Shown: piece by piece, positions 23,581 through 31,869 of the stretch
Layout: each line of letters begins with the position of its first letter
How positions within the stretch are numbered: position 1 is the stretch's first letter
Source: Streptomyces phyllanthi
Lineage (GTDB): Bacteria > Actinomycetota > Actinomycetes > Streptomycetales > Streptomycetaceae
NCBI RefSeq assembly: GCF_009377205.1
Contig: NZ_VJZE01000036.1
Coordinates: 1-37,338, forward strand
Length of the DNA stretch: 37,338 nucleotides
Reading direction: 5' to 3'
Position numbers and translations under genes: made by a program
The notes under the pieces: generated by a model
Database searches by the model: none
What the model was told of the DNA's origin: nothing
The model's input: the letters and a program-made list of their open reading frames with translations, nothing else

Positions 23581-24087
23581 ATGGACATCACGATCAGGCA
23601 GGCGAGGCCCGACGAGTACGAGGCCATCGGGGAGATCACCGCGCAGGCGTACCTGCGCGACGGGCTGCTCGACTTCGGGGAGTCCGACGAGTACCTCGGC
23701 GAGCTGCGGGACGTGGCCAAACGGGCCGCCGCGGCCGAGGTGCTCGTCGCCGTCGAGGACGGCGGTCTCCTCGGCGGAGTGACCTTCGTGTCGGCCGGCG
23801 GCCCCATGGCCGACATCGCACGGCCCGGCGAGGCGGAGATACGGATGCTGGCGGTGGCCACCGAGGCACGCGGGCGGGGAGTCGGGGAGAGCCTCGTGCG
23901 CACCTGTATCGACCACGCACGGGCCACACCGGGCTGCGTCCGCATCGTCCTGTCCAGCCAGCGGTCCATGCACACCGCCCACCGGCTCTACGAACGCCTG
24001 GGCTTCACCCGCACCCCCGACCGCGACTGGAACCCGATCCCCCACCTCGACGATCTCACTCTAATCACCTATGAGCTGACACTCTGA
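23581..24087 (+). CDS. GNAT-family N-acetyltransferase
   Basis: A 168-residue GNAT acetyltransferase. It begins MDITIRQARPDEYEAIGEIT, typical of RimI-like folds. The acetyl-CoA binding motif A is EIRMLAVATEARGRGVGESLV (about residues 81-100, containing the RGRGVG loop), and the C-terminal RLYERLGFTRTPD completes the fold. It transfers an acetyl group from acetyl-CoA to an unknown amine, cytoplasmic. ATG 23581 is the family start. It lies 74 bases after the nucleoside hydrolase, and its 3' end abuts the regulatory region of the nrd operon. Confidence 0.88.
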   Translation: MDITIRQARPDEYEAIGEITAQAYLRDGLLDFGESDEYLGELRDVAKRAAAAEVLVAVEDGGLLGGVTFVSAGGPMADIARPGEAEIRMLAVATEARGRGVGESLVRTCIDHARATPGCVRIVLSSQRSMHTAHRLYERLGFTRTPDRDWNPIPHLDDLTLITYELTL

Positions 24088-24097
24088 CACCACCGCG

Positions 24098-24113
24098 ACA
24101 CAACATGTGGGGG
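24098..24113. promoter_or_regulatory. NrdR box candidate 1
   Basis: ACACAACATGTGGGGC matches the left half of the published NrdR-box consensus ACACWATATATWGTGT well and the right half weakly. It precedes box 2 by 32 bases, about three helical turns. Confidence 0.6.
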
Positions 24114-24129
24114 CTGCTTCCATGGCCCG

Positions 24130-24145
24130 ACACTAGATGTATGCT
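24130..24145. promoter_or_regulatory. NrdR box candidate 2, at the nrd promoter
   Basis: ACACTAGATGTATGCT matches the NrdR-box consensus at 11 of 16 positions. TAGATG inside it resembles a -10 box, so NrdR bound here would cover the promoter. Confidence 0.6.
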
Positions 24146-24149
24146 CATG

Positions 24150-24258
24150 CTCGCTGTCGCCGCAGGGGAATCCGGTGCGAATCCGGAACTGTCCCGCAAC
24201 GGTGTACATGCGTGTGTATGCACGCGTGTTCAGTCCGAGGACCTGCCGACAGTGCGCC
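24150..24258 (+). ncRNA. Cobalamin (B12) riboswitch aptamer of the nrdABS operon
   Basis: Hallmark B12-box elements appear in order: AGGGGAATCCGGTGCGAATC, CTGTCCCGCAACGGTGT (24189-24205) and AGTCCGAGGACCTGCC. The closing helix forms from CTGTCG (24154-24159) with CGACAG (24247-24252), extended by GCAGG / CCTGC. It lies in the leader of nrdA, about 130 bases before its start; the gap 24259-24387 contains GC-rich inverted segments that could be the expression platform. In Streptomyces, coenzyme B12 is known to repress the class Ia nrdABS operon through such a riboswitch, so that the B12-dependent class II enzyme is used instead. Confidence 0.95.
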
Positions 24259-24387
24259 CGGCCGTCCGGTCCGGGTGTCCTGACGTCCGGGCCTCGCGGA
24301 ATGGGCCGGTGGACGCGACGCCGTGTGCGCTCGTGAGCTGCCCCTGCCCTCCGCCAGGCCCCCGTGCCGAGCGAGGGAGAGCCCCAC

Positions 24388-26748
24388 GTGACCATCGCGC
24401 CAGCCGATCCGGCTTCAGCGACCCAGGTGAACCCGGTGGCCGACGACGGTCCCGGAACCGCGTTGCTGCGGACCCTGACCGAGCTGACCGCCGACCTCCC
24501 CGACGCCGACCCCGGACGGGTCGCCGCCGCCGCGCTGCGCGGCCGGTCCGCGAACGCCGACGAGGCGGAGCTGCGGGAGCTGGCGACCGAGGCGGCGGCC
24601 GGCCTCATCTCGGAGGACCCGGCCTACTCGAGGCTGGCCGCCCGGCTGCTGACGATCTCCATCGCGGCCGAGGCCGCCTCGCAGGGCGTCACGTCCTTCT
24701 CCGGTTCGGTCGCCGTCGGCCACCGCGAGGGCCTCATCGCCGACCGCACCGCCGCGTTCGTACGGCTGCACGCGGCCCGTCTGGACGCGCTGATCGACCC
24801 GGCCGCCGACGACCGCTTCGGCTACTTCGGGCTGCGGACGCTCCACAGCCGCTATCTGCTCCGGCACCCGATCACCCGCAAGGTCGTCGAGACGCCCCAG
24901 CAGTTCATGCTCCGCGTGGCCTCCGGGCTCGCCGAGGACGACTCCTCCCGCTCACTGGACGAAGTCGGCGCGCTCTACGGGCTCATGAGCCGCCTCGACT
25001 ACCTGCCCTCCTCCCCCACGCTCTTCAACTCCGGCACTCGGCACGCCCAGATGTCGTCCTGCTACCTCCTCGACTCCCCGAAGGACGAGCTGGACTCCAT
25101 CTACGACCGCTACCACCAGGTGGCCCGGCTGTCGAAGCACGCGGGCGGCATCGGTATCGCCTACTCCCGTGTCCGGTCCCGCGGTTCGCTGATCCGCGGC
25201 ACGAACGGGCACTCCAACGGCATCGTCCCGTTCCTGAAGACCCTCGACGCCTCGGTCGCCGCCGTGAACCAGGGCGGCCGGCGCAAGGGCGCGGCCGCGG
25301 TCTATCTGGAGACCTGGCACTCCGACATCGAGGAGTTCCTGGAACTGCGCGACAACACCGGCGAGGACGCCCGCCGCACGCACAACCTGAACCTCGCGCA
25401 CTGGATCCCGGACGAGTTCATGCGCCGGGTGAACGAGGGCGGCGTGTGGTCCCTCTTCTCCCCCTCCGACGTGCCCGAGCTGGTCGACCTGTGGGGCGAG
25501 GAGTTCGACGCCGCGTACCGGAAGGCGGAGGCGGCGGGGCTGGCCAGGAAGACCATCCCGGCCCGCGACCTGTACGGCCGCATGATGCGCACCCTCGCCC
25601 AGACCGGCAGCGGCTGGATGACCTTCAAGGACACGGCCAACCGGACGGCCAACCAGACGGCGCTCCCGGGCCATGTCATCCACTCCTCCAACCTCTGCAC
25701 GGAGATCCTGGAGGTCACGAACGACGGGGAGACGGCGGTCTGCAACCTGGGCTCCATCAACCTCGGGGCCTTCGTGGACAACGGCGACATCGACTGGGAG
25801 CGGCTGGACGCCACCGTCCGCACGGCCGTCACCTTCCTCGATCGCGTCGTCGACATCAATTTCTACCCGACCGAGCAGGCGCGCCGGTCGAACGCCAAGT
25901 GGCGGCCGGTGGGCCTGGGCGCGATGGGCCTGCAGGACGTCTTCTTCAAACTGCGCCTGCCCTTCGACTCCGCCGAGGCCCGTGAGCTCTCGACCCGGAT
26001 CGCCGAACGCATCATGCTCGCCGCGTACGAGACGTCCGTCGACCTCGCCCTGGGCCGCGGCCCGGCACCGGCCTTCGAGAAGACCCGCACCGCCATGGGC
26101 CGGCTGCATCCCGACCACTACGACGTGAAGCTGACCTGGCCGGAGCGCTGGGAGGCGCTCCGCGACGAGATGGCGATCGGCGGCCTGCGCAACACCCTGC
26201 TCCTCGCCATCGCCCCGACCGCCACCATCGCCTCCATCGCGGGCGTGTACGAGTGCGTCGAGCCGCAGGTGTCCAACCTGTTCAAGCGCGAGACGCTGTC
26301 CGGTGAGTTCCTCCAGGTCAACTCCTACCTGGTGAACGACCTCAAGCAGCTGGGCGTCTGGGACGCCCGCACCCGTGAGGCGCTGCGTGACGCGAACGGC
26401 TCGGTGCAGGAATTCGCCTGGATCCCCGAGGACGTACGCAAGCTGTACCGCACCGCCTGGGAGATCCCGCAGCGCGGTCTGATCGACATGGCCGCCGCCC
26501 GCACGCCGTTCCTGGACCAGTCGCAGTCCCTGAACCTGTTCATGGAGACGCCGACCATCGGCAAGCTCTCCTCGATGTACGCGTACGCCTGGAAGTCCGG
26601 CCTGAAGACGACGTACTACCTGCGCTCGCGCCCGGCGACCCGTATCGCCCGCGCCGCCCGGGCGGCCATCCCCGTACAGCAGGTGGCCTCCGAAGACGCC
26701 GTCGCCTGCTCCCTGGAAAACCCCGAGTCCTGCGAGGCCTGCCAGTAA
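24388..26748 (+). CDS. nrdA: Class Ia ribonucleoside-diphosphate reductase large subunit
   Basis: A 786-residue R1 subunit that reduces ribonucleoside diphosphates to deoxy forms together with NrdB. The active-site cysteines are C225 (MSSCYLLD), C437 (SNLCTEI, radical cysteine) and C452 (VCNLGSINL), almost identical in number to E. coli C225, C439 and C462. The C-terminal redox pair is in CEACQ. The allosteric and catalytic barrel runs from about residue 140 (FGYFGLRTLHSRYLL) to 730. GTG 24388 is preceded by GGGAGA; the frame extends 8 codons upstream without a site. Leader contains NrdR-box candidates and a B12 riboswitch. Its stop TAA overlaps by one base an in-frame ATG of the nrdB frame. 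Confidence 0.97.
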   Translation: MTIAPADPASATQVNPVADDGPGTALLRTLTELTADLPDADPGRVAAAALRGRSANADEAELRELATEAAAGLISEDPAYSRLAARLLTISIAAEAASQGVTSFSGSVAVGHREGLIADRTAAFVRLHAARLDALIDPAADDRFGYFGLRTLHSRYLLRHPITRKVVETPQQFMLRVASGLAEDDSSRSLDEVGALYGLMSRLDYLPSSPTLFNSGTRHAQMSSCYLLDSPKDELDSIYDRYHQVARLSKHAGGIGIAYSRVRSRGSLIRGTNGHSNGIVPFLKTLDASVAAVNQGGRRKGAAAVYLETWHSDIEEFLELRDNTGEDARRTHNLNLAHWIPDEFMRRVNEGGVWSLFSPSDVPELVDLWGEEFDAAYRKAEAAGLARKTIPARDLYGRMMRTLAQTGSGWMTFKDTANRTANQTALPGHVIHSSNLCTEILEVTNDGETAVCNLGSINLGAFVDNGDIDWERLDATVRTAVTFLDRVVDINFYPTEQARRSNAKWRPVGLGAMGLQDVFFKLRLPFDSAEARELSTRIAERIMLAAYETSVDLALGRGPAPAFEKTRTAMGRLHPDHYDVKLTWPERWEALRDEMAIGGLRNTLLLAIAPTATIASIAGVYECVEPQVSNLFKRETLSGEFLQVNSYLVNDLKQLGVWDARTREALRDANGSVQEFAWIPEDVRKLYRTAWEIPQRGLIDMAAARTPFLDQSQSLNLFMETPTIGKLSSMYAYAWKSGLKTTYYLRSRPATRIARAARAAIPVQQVASEDAVACSLENPESCEACQ

Positions 26749-26804
26749 TGCCCGCCCGCCACCCGACCACCACCCCTGGAGGACGGCGCTCCGCGCCGAC
26801 TGTA

Positions 26805-27812
26805 ATGACTCCCCAGAACCTTCTCGACCCCGGCTTCGAGCTGACGCTCCGCCCCATGCGCTACCCCGACTTCTACGAGCGCTACCGGGACGCCATCAAG
26901 AACACCTGGACCGTGGAGGAGGTCGACCTCCACTCGGACGTCGCCGACCTCGCGAAGCTGTCCGAGGGCGAGCAGCACATGATCGGCCGCCTGGTCGCGT
27001 TCTTCGCGACGGGCGACTCGATCGTGGCGAACAACCTCGTGCTGACGCTGTACAAGCACATCAACTCCCCCGAGGCGCGGCTGTACCTGTCGCGGCAGCT
27101 CTTCGAGGAAGCGGTCCACGTCCAGTTCTATCTGACGCTCCTGGACACCTACCTGCCCGACCCGGAGGACCGTGCCGCCGCCTTCGCGGCCGTCGAGAGC
27201 ATCCCCTCCATCCGTGAGAAGGCCGAGTTCTGCTTCCGGTGGATGGACTCGGTGGAGAAGCTGGACCGGCTGGAGACGAAGGCCGACCGCCGCCGCTTCC
27301 TGCTCAACCTGATCTGCTTCGCCGCCTGTATCGAGGGGCTGTTCTTCTACGGCGCCTTCGCGTACGTCTACTGGTTCCGCAGCCGGGGCCTCCTGCACGG
27401 CCTGGCCACCGGCACCAACTGGGTGTTCCGCGACGAGACGATGCACATGAGCTTCGCCTTCGACGTCGTGGACACCGTCCGCAAGGAGGAGCCGGAGCTC
27501 TTCGACGACGAGCTCCAGCGGCAGGTGACCGACATGCTGCGGGAGGCCGTCGAGGCCGAGCTGCAGTTCGCGCGCGACCTGTGCGGTGACGGCCTCCCGG
27601 GGATGAACACCGACTCGATGCGGCAGTACCTGGAGTGCGTCGCCGACCAGCGTCTGACACGGCTCGGCTTCGCCCCGGTGTACGGCTCCGAGAACCCCTT
27701 CTCCTTCATGGAGCTCCAGGGGGTTCAGGAGCTGACCAACTTCTTCGAGCGGCGGTCCTCGGCGTACCAGGTCGCCGTGGAGGGTTCGGTGGGCTTCGAC
27801 GAGGACTTCTGA
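26805..27812 (+). CDS. nrdB: Class Ia ribonucleoside-diphosphate reductase small subunit
   Basis: A 335-residue R2 subunit carrying the diiron-tyrosyl radical cofactor. Metal ligands lie in WTVEEVDLHSD, LFEEAVHVQFY, CIEGLFFYGAF and RDETMHMSFA; the radical tyrosine is Y109 in HVQFYLTLL. ATG 26805 (MTPQNLLDPGFELTLRP) matches the family start. GGAGG lies 22 bases upstream, but a small GGCG-CGCC hairpin between could bring it closer. The alternative ATG at 26748 overlaps the nrdA stop and would add 19 residues with no family resemblance; it could serve translational coupling. Its 3' end is overlapped by 88 bases by a small gene on the opposite strand. Confidence 0.96.
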   Translation: MTPQNLLDPGFELTLRPMRYPDFYERYRDAIKNTWTVEEVDLHSDVADLAKLSEGEQHMIGRLVAFFATGDSIVANNLVLTLYKHINSPEARLYLSRQLFEEAVHVQFYLTLLDTYLPDPEDRAAAFAAVESIPSIREKAEFCFRWMDSVEKLDRLETKADRRRFLLNLICFAACIEGLFFYGAFAYVYWFRSRGLLHGLATGTNWVFRDETMHMSFAFDVVDTVRKEEPELFDDELQRQVTDMLREAVEAELQFARDLCGDGLPGMNTDSMRQYLECVADQRLTRLGFAPVYGSENPFSFMELQGVQELTNFFERRSSAYQVAVEGSVGFDEDF

Positions 27813-27988
27813 TCCTTCGTCCCCCGCCGCTGCTCGTCCCGCAGCTTCTCCCTCTGTTCGGCCTCCCTGAGCTGACGGTCGATGCGCCGCTCGCGCACCG
27901 CTCCGATCAGCGCGGGGAGGACGACCAGGGCGAGGATGCCGAGGACGGTCAGCGTTGCCAGGAGGGCTTCCATGCGCGTCTTATCCAT
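27725..27988 (-). CDS. Small single-pass membrane protein antisense within the nrd operon
   Basis: An 87-residue ORF on the strand opposite the nrd operon. It has one N-terminal hydrophobic helix (ALLATLTVLGILALVVLPAL, about residues 8-27), then a strongly charged helix (RERRIDRQLREAEQREKLR), then a polar tail. Third codon positions are almost all G or C, and the charge and hydrophobic layout looks like a real type I/III small membrane protein. Starts possible at ATG 27988, GTG 27997 or ATG 27973; none has a strong ribosome binding site. It overlaps the last 88 bases of nrdB and fills most of the 269-base nrdB-nrdS gap. No family recognised; function unknown. Confidence 0.6.
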   Translation of the reverse strand: MDKTRMEALLATLTVLGILALVVLPALIGAVRERRIDRQLREAEQREKLRDEQRRGTKDQKSSSKPTEPSTATWYAEDRRSKKLVSS

Positions 27989-28081
27989 GGACACCACTGT
28001 CGCGCCGGATGCTCCTTACCGTGAGTGGCAGGACTGCCGTAGGACCTCGATTTCCTGCCAAGCCTGCGGCACACTGACGGC

Positions 28082-29059
28082 ATGCTCCAGAACGTGGCCG
28101 TCGCCCTGCTCGACGGTGTGAACCCCTTCGAACTCGGTGTCGTGTGCGAGGTCTTCGGCATCGACCGCAGTGACGACGGACTGCCGGTGTACGACTTCGC
28201 GGTGGCCTCGGCGGAGGGGCCGACGCTCAACGCGCACGGCGTCGGGTTCACGGTCTCGACGCCGTACGGCCTGGAACGGCTGGAGGAGGCCGACCTGATC
28301 GCCGTGCCCGCCGGGCAGGGCTTTGTCGAGCGGGACTACCCGGCCGAACTTCTCGACGCGCTGCGCCGGGCCGTGGACCGCGGGGCCCGTGTGCTGAGCG
28401 TGTGCTCCGGGGTCTTCGTACTGGGCGCGGCCGGGCTGCTGGACGGGCGGCGCTGCGCGGTGCACTGGCGGCACGCGGAGGAGCTGGCCCGGCAGTACCC
28501 GCGGGCGATCGTCGAGCCCGATGTGCTGTACGTGGACGAGGACCCGGTGATCACCTCGGCCGGTACCGCCGCCGGGATCGACGCCTGCCTCCATCTGGTC
28601 CGCAAGGAGCAGGGCCCGGCGGTCGCCAACGCCATCGCCCGCCGCATGGTGGTGCCCCCGCACCGGGACGGCGGACAGGCCCAGTACGTCCAGCGGCCGC
28701 TGCCGCGCTCGCGGTGCGACACGGTCGGCGAGGTCCTGGTGTGGATGGACGAGCACCTCGACGAGGAGATGACCGTGGACCGGCTCGCCGCCCGCGCGCA
28801 CATGTCGCCGCGCACGTTCGCCCGCCGCTTCCAGCAGGAGACCGGCACCACGCCCTACCGCTGGATCCTGGGGCAACGTGTGCTGCTGGCCCAGCGGTTG
28901 CTGGAGGCGACGGACGAGACGATGGACGCGATCGCGAGCCGCACCGGCTTCGGTGCGGCGGCCGCGCTGCGCCATCAGTTCGTACGGTCGCTGGGGACGA
29001 CCCCGCAGGCGTACCGCCGCACGTTCAGGGGCCCGCAGGACGACCCGCGCGCCGCCTGA
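28082..29059 (+). CDS. nrdS: AraC-family regulator NrdS with DJ-1/PfpI-like sensor domain
   Basis: A 325-residue GlxA-type regulator. The N-terminal about 200 residues are a class I glutamine amidotransferase-like (DJ-1/PfpI) domain, with VLSVCSGVFVLGAAGLLDGR holding the nucleophile-elbow cysteine. The C-terminal about 100 residues are an AraC double helix-turn-helix (VDRLAARAHMSPRTFARRFQ and MDAIASRTGFGAAAALRHQF). It is the third gene of the class Ia nrd operon in Streptomyces, where it is called NrdS. In S. coelicolor it is co-transcribed with nrdAB; its target is not shown here. ATG 28082 starts the conserved MLQNVAVALLDGV; the upstream site is weak, which is odd for a gene 269 bases from its operon partner. 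Confidence 0.92.
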   Translation: MLQNVAVALLDGVNPFELGVVCEVFGIDRSDDGLPVYDFAVASAEGPTLNAHGVGFTVSTPYGLERLEEADLIAVPAGQGFVERDYPAELLDALRRAVDRGARVLSVCSGVFVLGAAGLLDGRRCAVHWRHAEELARQYPRAIVEPDVLYVDEDPVITSAGTAAGIDACLHLVRKEQGPAVANAIARRMVVPPHRDGGQAQYVQRPLPRSRCDTVGEVLVWMDEHLDEEMTVDRLAARAHMSPRTFARRFQQETGTTPYRWILGQRVLLAQRLLEATDETMDAIASRTGFGAAAALRHQFVRSLGTTPQAYRRTFRGPQDDPRAA

Positions 29060-29101
29060 ACGTGCGGCGACAGGCGTGAGGTCACGGCTCCGGCCCGGAG
29101 T

Positions 29102-30469
29102 TCACCTCGGCACGGCCTTCAGCAGCAGCCGCTTCGGCCGCAGCGTGATGCCGAACCGCATCGAGGTGTCGGACTGGGGCACGTGCTCGAAGCGCCACTT
29201 CGGGATCAGCGTCGCCAGGATGACGGCGAGTTCGGCCAGCGAGAAGTGGTTCCCGGGACACTTGCGGTTGCCGGCACCGAACGGGACCATCGCGTACTTC
29301 GGGATGTCCTGGGCACGTTCCGGCTCCCAGCGGTCCGGGTCGAACTCGAGGTGCCGCTCGTACGTCCGCGGATCGCGCTGGATCGCCAGCGGGCTGTAGA
29401 CGATGTCCGCACCGGCCGGAATGCGATACCCGCCGAGTTCGGTTTCCGCCACCGACCGCCGGGTCAGAATCCACACCGCCGGGCGTATGCGAAGCGCTTC
29501 GGTGATGACATTCCTCGTGTGGGTCAGCTTCTCGAGGTCGCCGAAAGTGACGTTACGGTCACCCACGACGGATTCGACCTCTTTGCTCATCCTGTCCGCG
29601 TGTTCCGGGTGATCTGCGAGCAACTGCAAGATCCACATGAGCTGGGCTCCCACGGTTTCGCTGCCCGGCGTCAGAATTGCGATGACCTGGTCATGGACCT
29701 CCTGATGGCTGACGGGTTCGCCGTTCTCGTCCGTGGCCTCCAGCAAAGCCGTCAGCAAATCGTCGGGCCTGTCCGTGGCGGCACGGCGTTCGGCGATGAT
29801 CTCGTCGGCGAGCCGGTGCAGTTCGGCCAGTGCGCGGTCGAATTGGCGGTTGGCCGGAAACGGCAGCCGGTAGAGCGGGCCGAAGGAAAGGATCATCCGC
29901 CGGTACATACCGCCGAACACCGTGGCGAGCGCGGTACTCAGCCGTTCCGCCAGTTCGTCGATGTTCTCGACCTGGTGGAAACAGCGGGCCGTGACGCGCA
30001 CGCCGGTACGGAACGCCTCGCGCGTGACGTCCACCGTCTGCCCGGGGGTCAGGCGCTCGGCGAGGTCACGTGCCTCCTCGACCATCACGGTCTCGTACTC
30101 GTGGATCCTGTCGTTGCGGAACGAGGGCTGGATCGTCTGCCGCTGGCGCCGGTGCGAAGCGCCGTTGGTGTTCGCGACCCCCTTGCCGAGCAGCACCTCC
30201 AGGGTGTCCCACAGCGGGCCCCCGATCTCGTACTCGGGGCGTGTGACCAGGGAGCCGGTGAGCTCCGGCGCCGTGACGGCGTACAGCGTCCTGGGGCCCA
30301 GCCGGAGCCGGACGACGTCCCCGTGGTCGCGCATCCGGGACAGGAGCGCGAGCGGGTCACGGACCAGCTTCCCGGCGTGGCCGAGACCGGGGACACCGCC
30401 CCCGGCGAGGGGTGGATCGGGCAGTTCGCGTACGCGGGGTTCCTCGGGCTGTACAGACTCGACGGTCAT
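29102..30469 (-). CDS. cyp170A: Cytochrome P450 of the CYP170A type (albaflavenone synthase)
   Basis: A 455-residue P450. The heme loop is [10 protein letters not shown] with thiolate C404; the ExxR motif is EALRIRP; the I-helix has [12 protein letters not shown] with the usual acidic/hydroxyl pair. It is paired with epi-isozizaene synthase: its ATG 30469 overlaps the synthase stop in ATGA. In S. coelicolor the equivalent CYP170A1 oxidises epi-isozizaene in two steps to albaflavenone. That enzyme is reported to have a second, moonlighting terpene synthase site; here DDLLTALLE (D236-E244) fits a DDxxTxxxE metal motif, although DDLL is also common in ordinary P450s. No redox partner is encoded nearby. 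Some codons are unusually A/T-ending for this genome. Confidence 0.94.
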   Translation of the reverse strand: MTVESVQPEEPRVRELPDPPLAGGGVPGLGHAGKLVRDPLALLSRMRDHGDVVRLRLGPRTLYAVTAPELTGSLVTRPEYEIGGPLWDTLEVLLGKGVANTNGASHRRQRQTIQPSFRNDRIHEYETVMVEEARDLAERLTPGQTVDVTREAFRTGVRVTARCFHQVENIDELAERLSTALATVFGGMYRRMILSFGPLYRLPFPANRQFDRALAELHRLADEIIAERRAATDRPDDLLTALLEATDENGEPVSHQEVHDQVIAILTPGSETVGAQLMWILQLLADHPEHADRMSKEVESVVGDRNVTFGDLEKLTHTRNVITEALRIRPAVWILTRRSVAETELGGYRIPAGADIVYSPLAIQRDPRTYERHLEFDPDRWEPERAQDIPKYAMVPFGAGNRKCPGNHFSLAELAVILATLIPKWRFEHVPQSDTSMRFGITLRPKRLLLKAVPR

Positions 30470-31551
30470 TTCTCACCTGCCGTTTCGTTGTTGACGTACG
30501 GGGGCGTGGACCGGTCGTCCCAGCTGTCGACCATGTAACGGCCTGACTCGTGGTGGAACCAGTAGACGGAACTGAACCAGTTCCGCATATTGCCGACGCA
30601 GGCTCGTACGGCATCTCCGAGTTTTTTGCCGCGTACTGTGCCGTCTTCGAGCGAGTCGGCGAACCGTAATGCCTCCTTTTCGACGGAGAGGAATTCGAGG
30701 ACGCATTGCTCGACGCGTCGCCGGACTTCCCTGATGGCCTCTTCGAGCGTCAGCCCCTCATGCCGGACGAGACTTATCCCGAGATTGTGCACCTCATTGC
30801 CCGCCAATTCCTTCGGAAGCGAGCAGAGGTCGTTGTACCACGCGGCGAATTCCTGGCTCAGCAGCGCCGCCCGCCTGTATGCCGGGTGTTTCCGTACGGC
30901 AGTTGGCAGTTCCTGTCCCGCGCTGGGCTCCAGGAGGTCGGACCATATCCAGTGCGCGAAGGTGAGGCGCCGCAGTTCGAGGTATTCCTCGACCTTCGGG
31001 ACGATTCCGTTCGTACGGTTGTGGAACTCCCGGTCGTATGCCTCGATCACCGCGTGGAAGTGCCTGGCGAAGCGGGCGTTCCACCTTCTGCCCAGGAACG
31101 AGTACAGCCGCACCATGCTGTCGGCGAGCCCCGCGACCAGGGGGTCCGGGTGGTGCAGATGGTCCCGTGGGGAGTCCAGGGCCCAGTGGAGCCGGCTCCT
31201 GAGCCGGCGCCAGGCGGCGGGCCGGCCGTGCACGACATCGCGGTCGTGGCGGTCGTCCCAGACGAAGAACCACGCGCTGTAGTCCGCTATCGCCTGGAGA
31301 ACCTCGTCCGGGGCGCCCAGGTAGTAGCCCGCCATGAGGTCGGTGTAGCAAAGGTCGTCGGCATATTCCTCCACCTTGTCGGTCGGCATCAGATGCTTTT
31401 CCAGCAGCCAGGACCTGGTCCTCTCCTGGAGCCGGGGCCAATACGGATGGAGTCGCCGGGGAAACGCAGCCTCGATCACCGGTAGAGACAGTGTCGGTGG
31501 GATCGCGGCCGCTGTGGTGGTCGATGAGGTGCTGTGTGAGAAAACAGGCAC
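30466..31551 (-). CDS. eizS: Epi-isozizaene synthase (sesquiterpene cyclase)
   Basis: A 361-residue class I terpene synthase, exactly the length of the S. coelicolor enzyme. It cyclises farnesyl diphosphate to (+)-epi-isozizaene, the albaflavenone precursor. The aspartate-rich motif DDRHD is at 99-103 and the NSE motif NDLCSLPKE at 240-248, the same numbering as in the characterised enzyme. GTG 31551 has AGAGGGG at 7-base spacing and reproduces the known N-terminus; the frame is open to 31635. Leu295 is encoded by TTA (30667-30669), so translation may depend on the bldA tRNA. The coding sequence uses more A/T-ending codons than its neighbours. It is translationally coupled to the P450. Confidence 0.97.
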   Translation of the reverse strand: MPVFSHSTSSTTTAAAIPPTLSLPVIEAAFPRRLHPYWPRLQERTRSWLLEKHLMPTDKVEEYADDLCYTDLMAGYYLGAPDEVLQAIADYSAWFFVWDDRHDRDVVHGRPAAWRRLRSRLHWALDSPRDHLHHPDPLVAGLADSMVRLYSFLGRRWNARFARHFHAVIEAYDREFHNRTNGIVPKVEEYLELRRLTFAHWIWSDLLEPSAGQELPTAVRKHPAYRRAALLSQEFAAWYNDLCSLPKELAGNEVHNLGISLVRHEGLTLEEAIREVRRRVEQCVLEFLSVEKEALRFADSLEDGTVRGKKLGDAVRACVGNMRNWFSSVYWFHHESGRYMVDSWDDRSTPPYVNNETAGEK

Positions 31552-31770
31552 GAACAAACCCCTCTCAGCCGCCCTGTGACACACACCCCTCCCGCCGTGC
31601 CGGGCGTGCGCCGTCGTGCATCCCCGCACTTCCATTCAGCACCACAACTGACCGTGCTGGGAATGGATTTGCTCCGCTCACTACCCCCTGACGCCGATAC
31701 TCACCCCGCCCGACCGGTTTTTCGATCACCTGAGGCGCATACGGGCCCGCCTGTGCGGCGGACAGACGAA

Positions 31771-31806
31771 CGGCGCCCGGCCGGCGGGAAAACCGGCCGG
31801 GCGCCG
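31771..31806 (-). terminator. Strong hairpin terminator after def
   Basis: Perfect 14-bp stem CGGCGCCCGGCCGG / CCGGCCGGGCGCCG with an 8-base loop. It lies 64 bases downstream of the peptide deformylase stop on the reverse strand, in the 318-base gap before the terpene operon. The rest of that gap (31552-31770) should contain the terpene promoter, but I see no clear -10/-35 pair. Confidence 0.85.
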
Positions 31807-31869
31807 CCCGGGAGAGAGGCGCTCACGCCCCGCACGCACTCCGCATACGCCCCGACTGCTGTGACCCGC

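Noticed and set aside
26748..26804. ATG 26748 as start of nrdB
   Set aside because: It overlaps the nrdA stop neatly, but the extra 19 residues do not resemble R2 proteins, whose conserved start is at ATG 26805. It is kept as a possible coupling start only.
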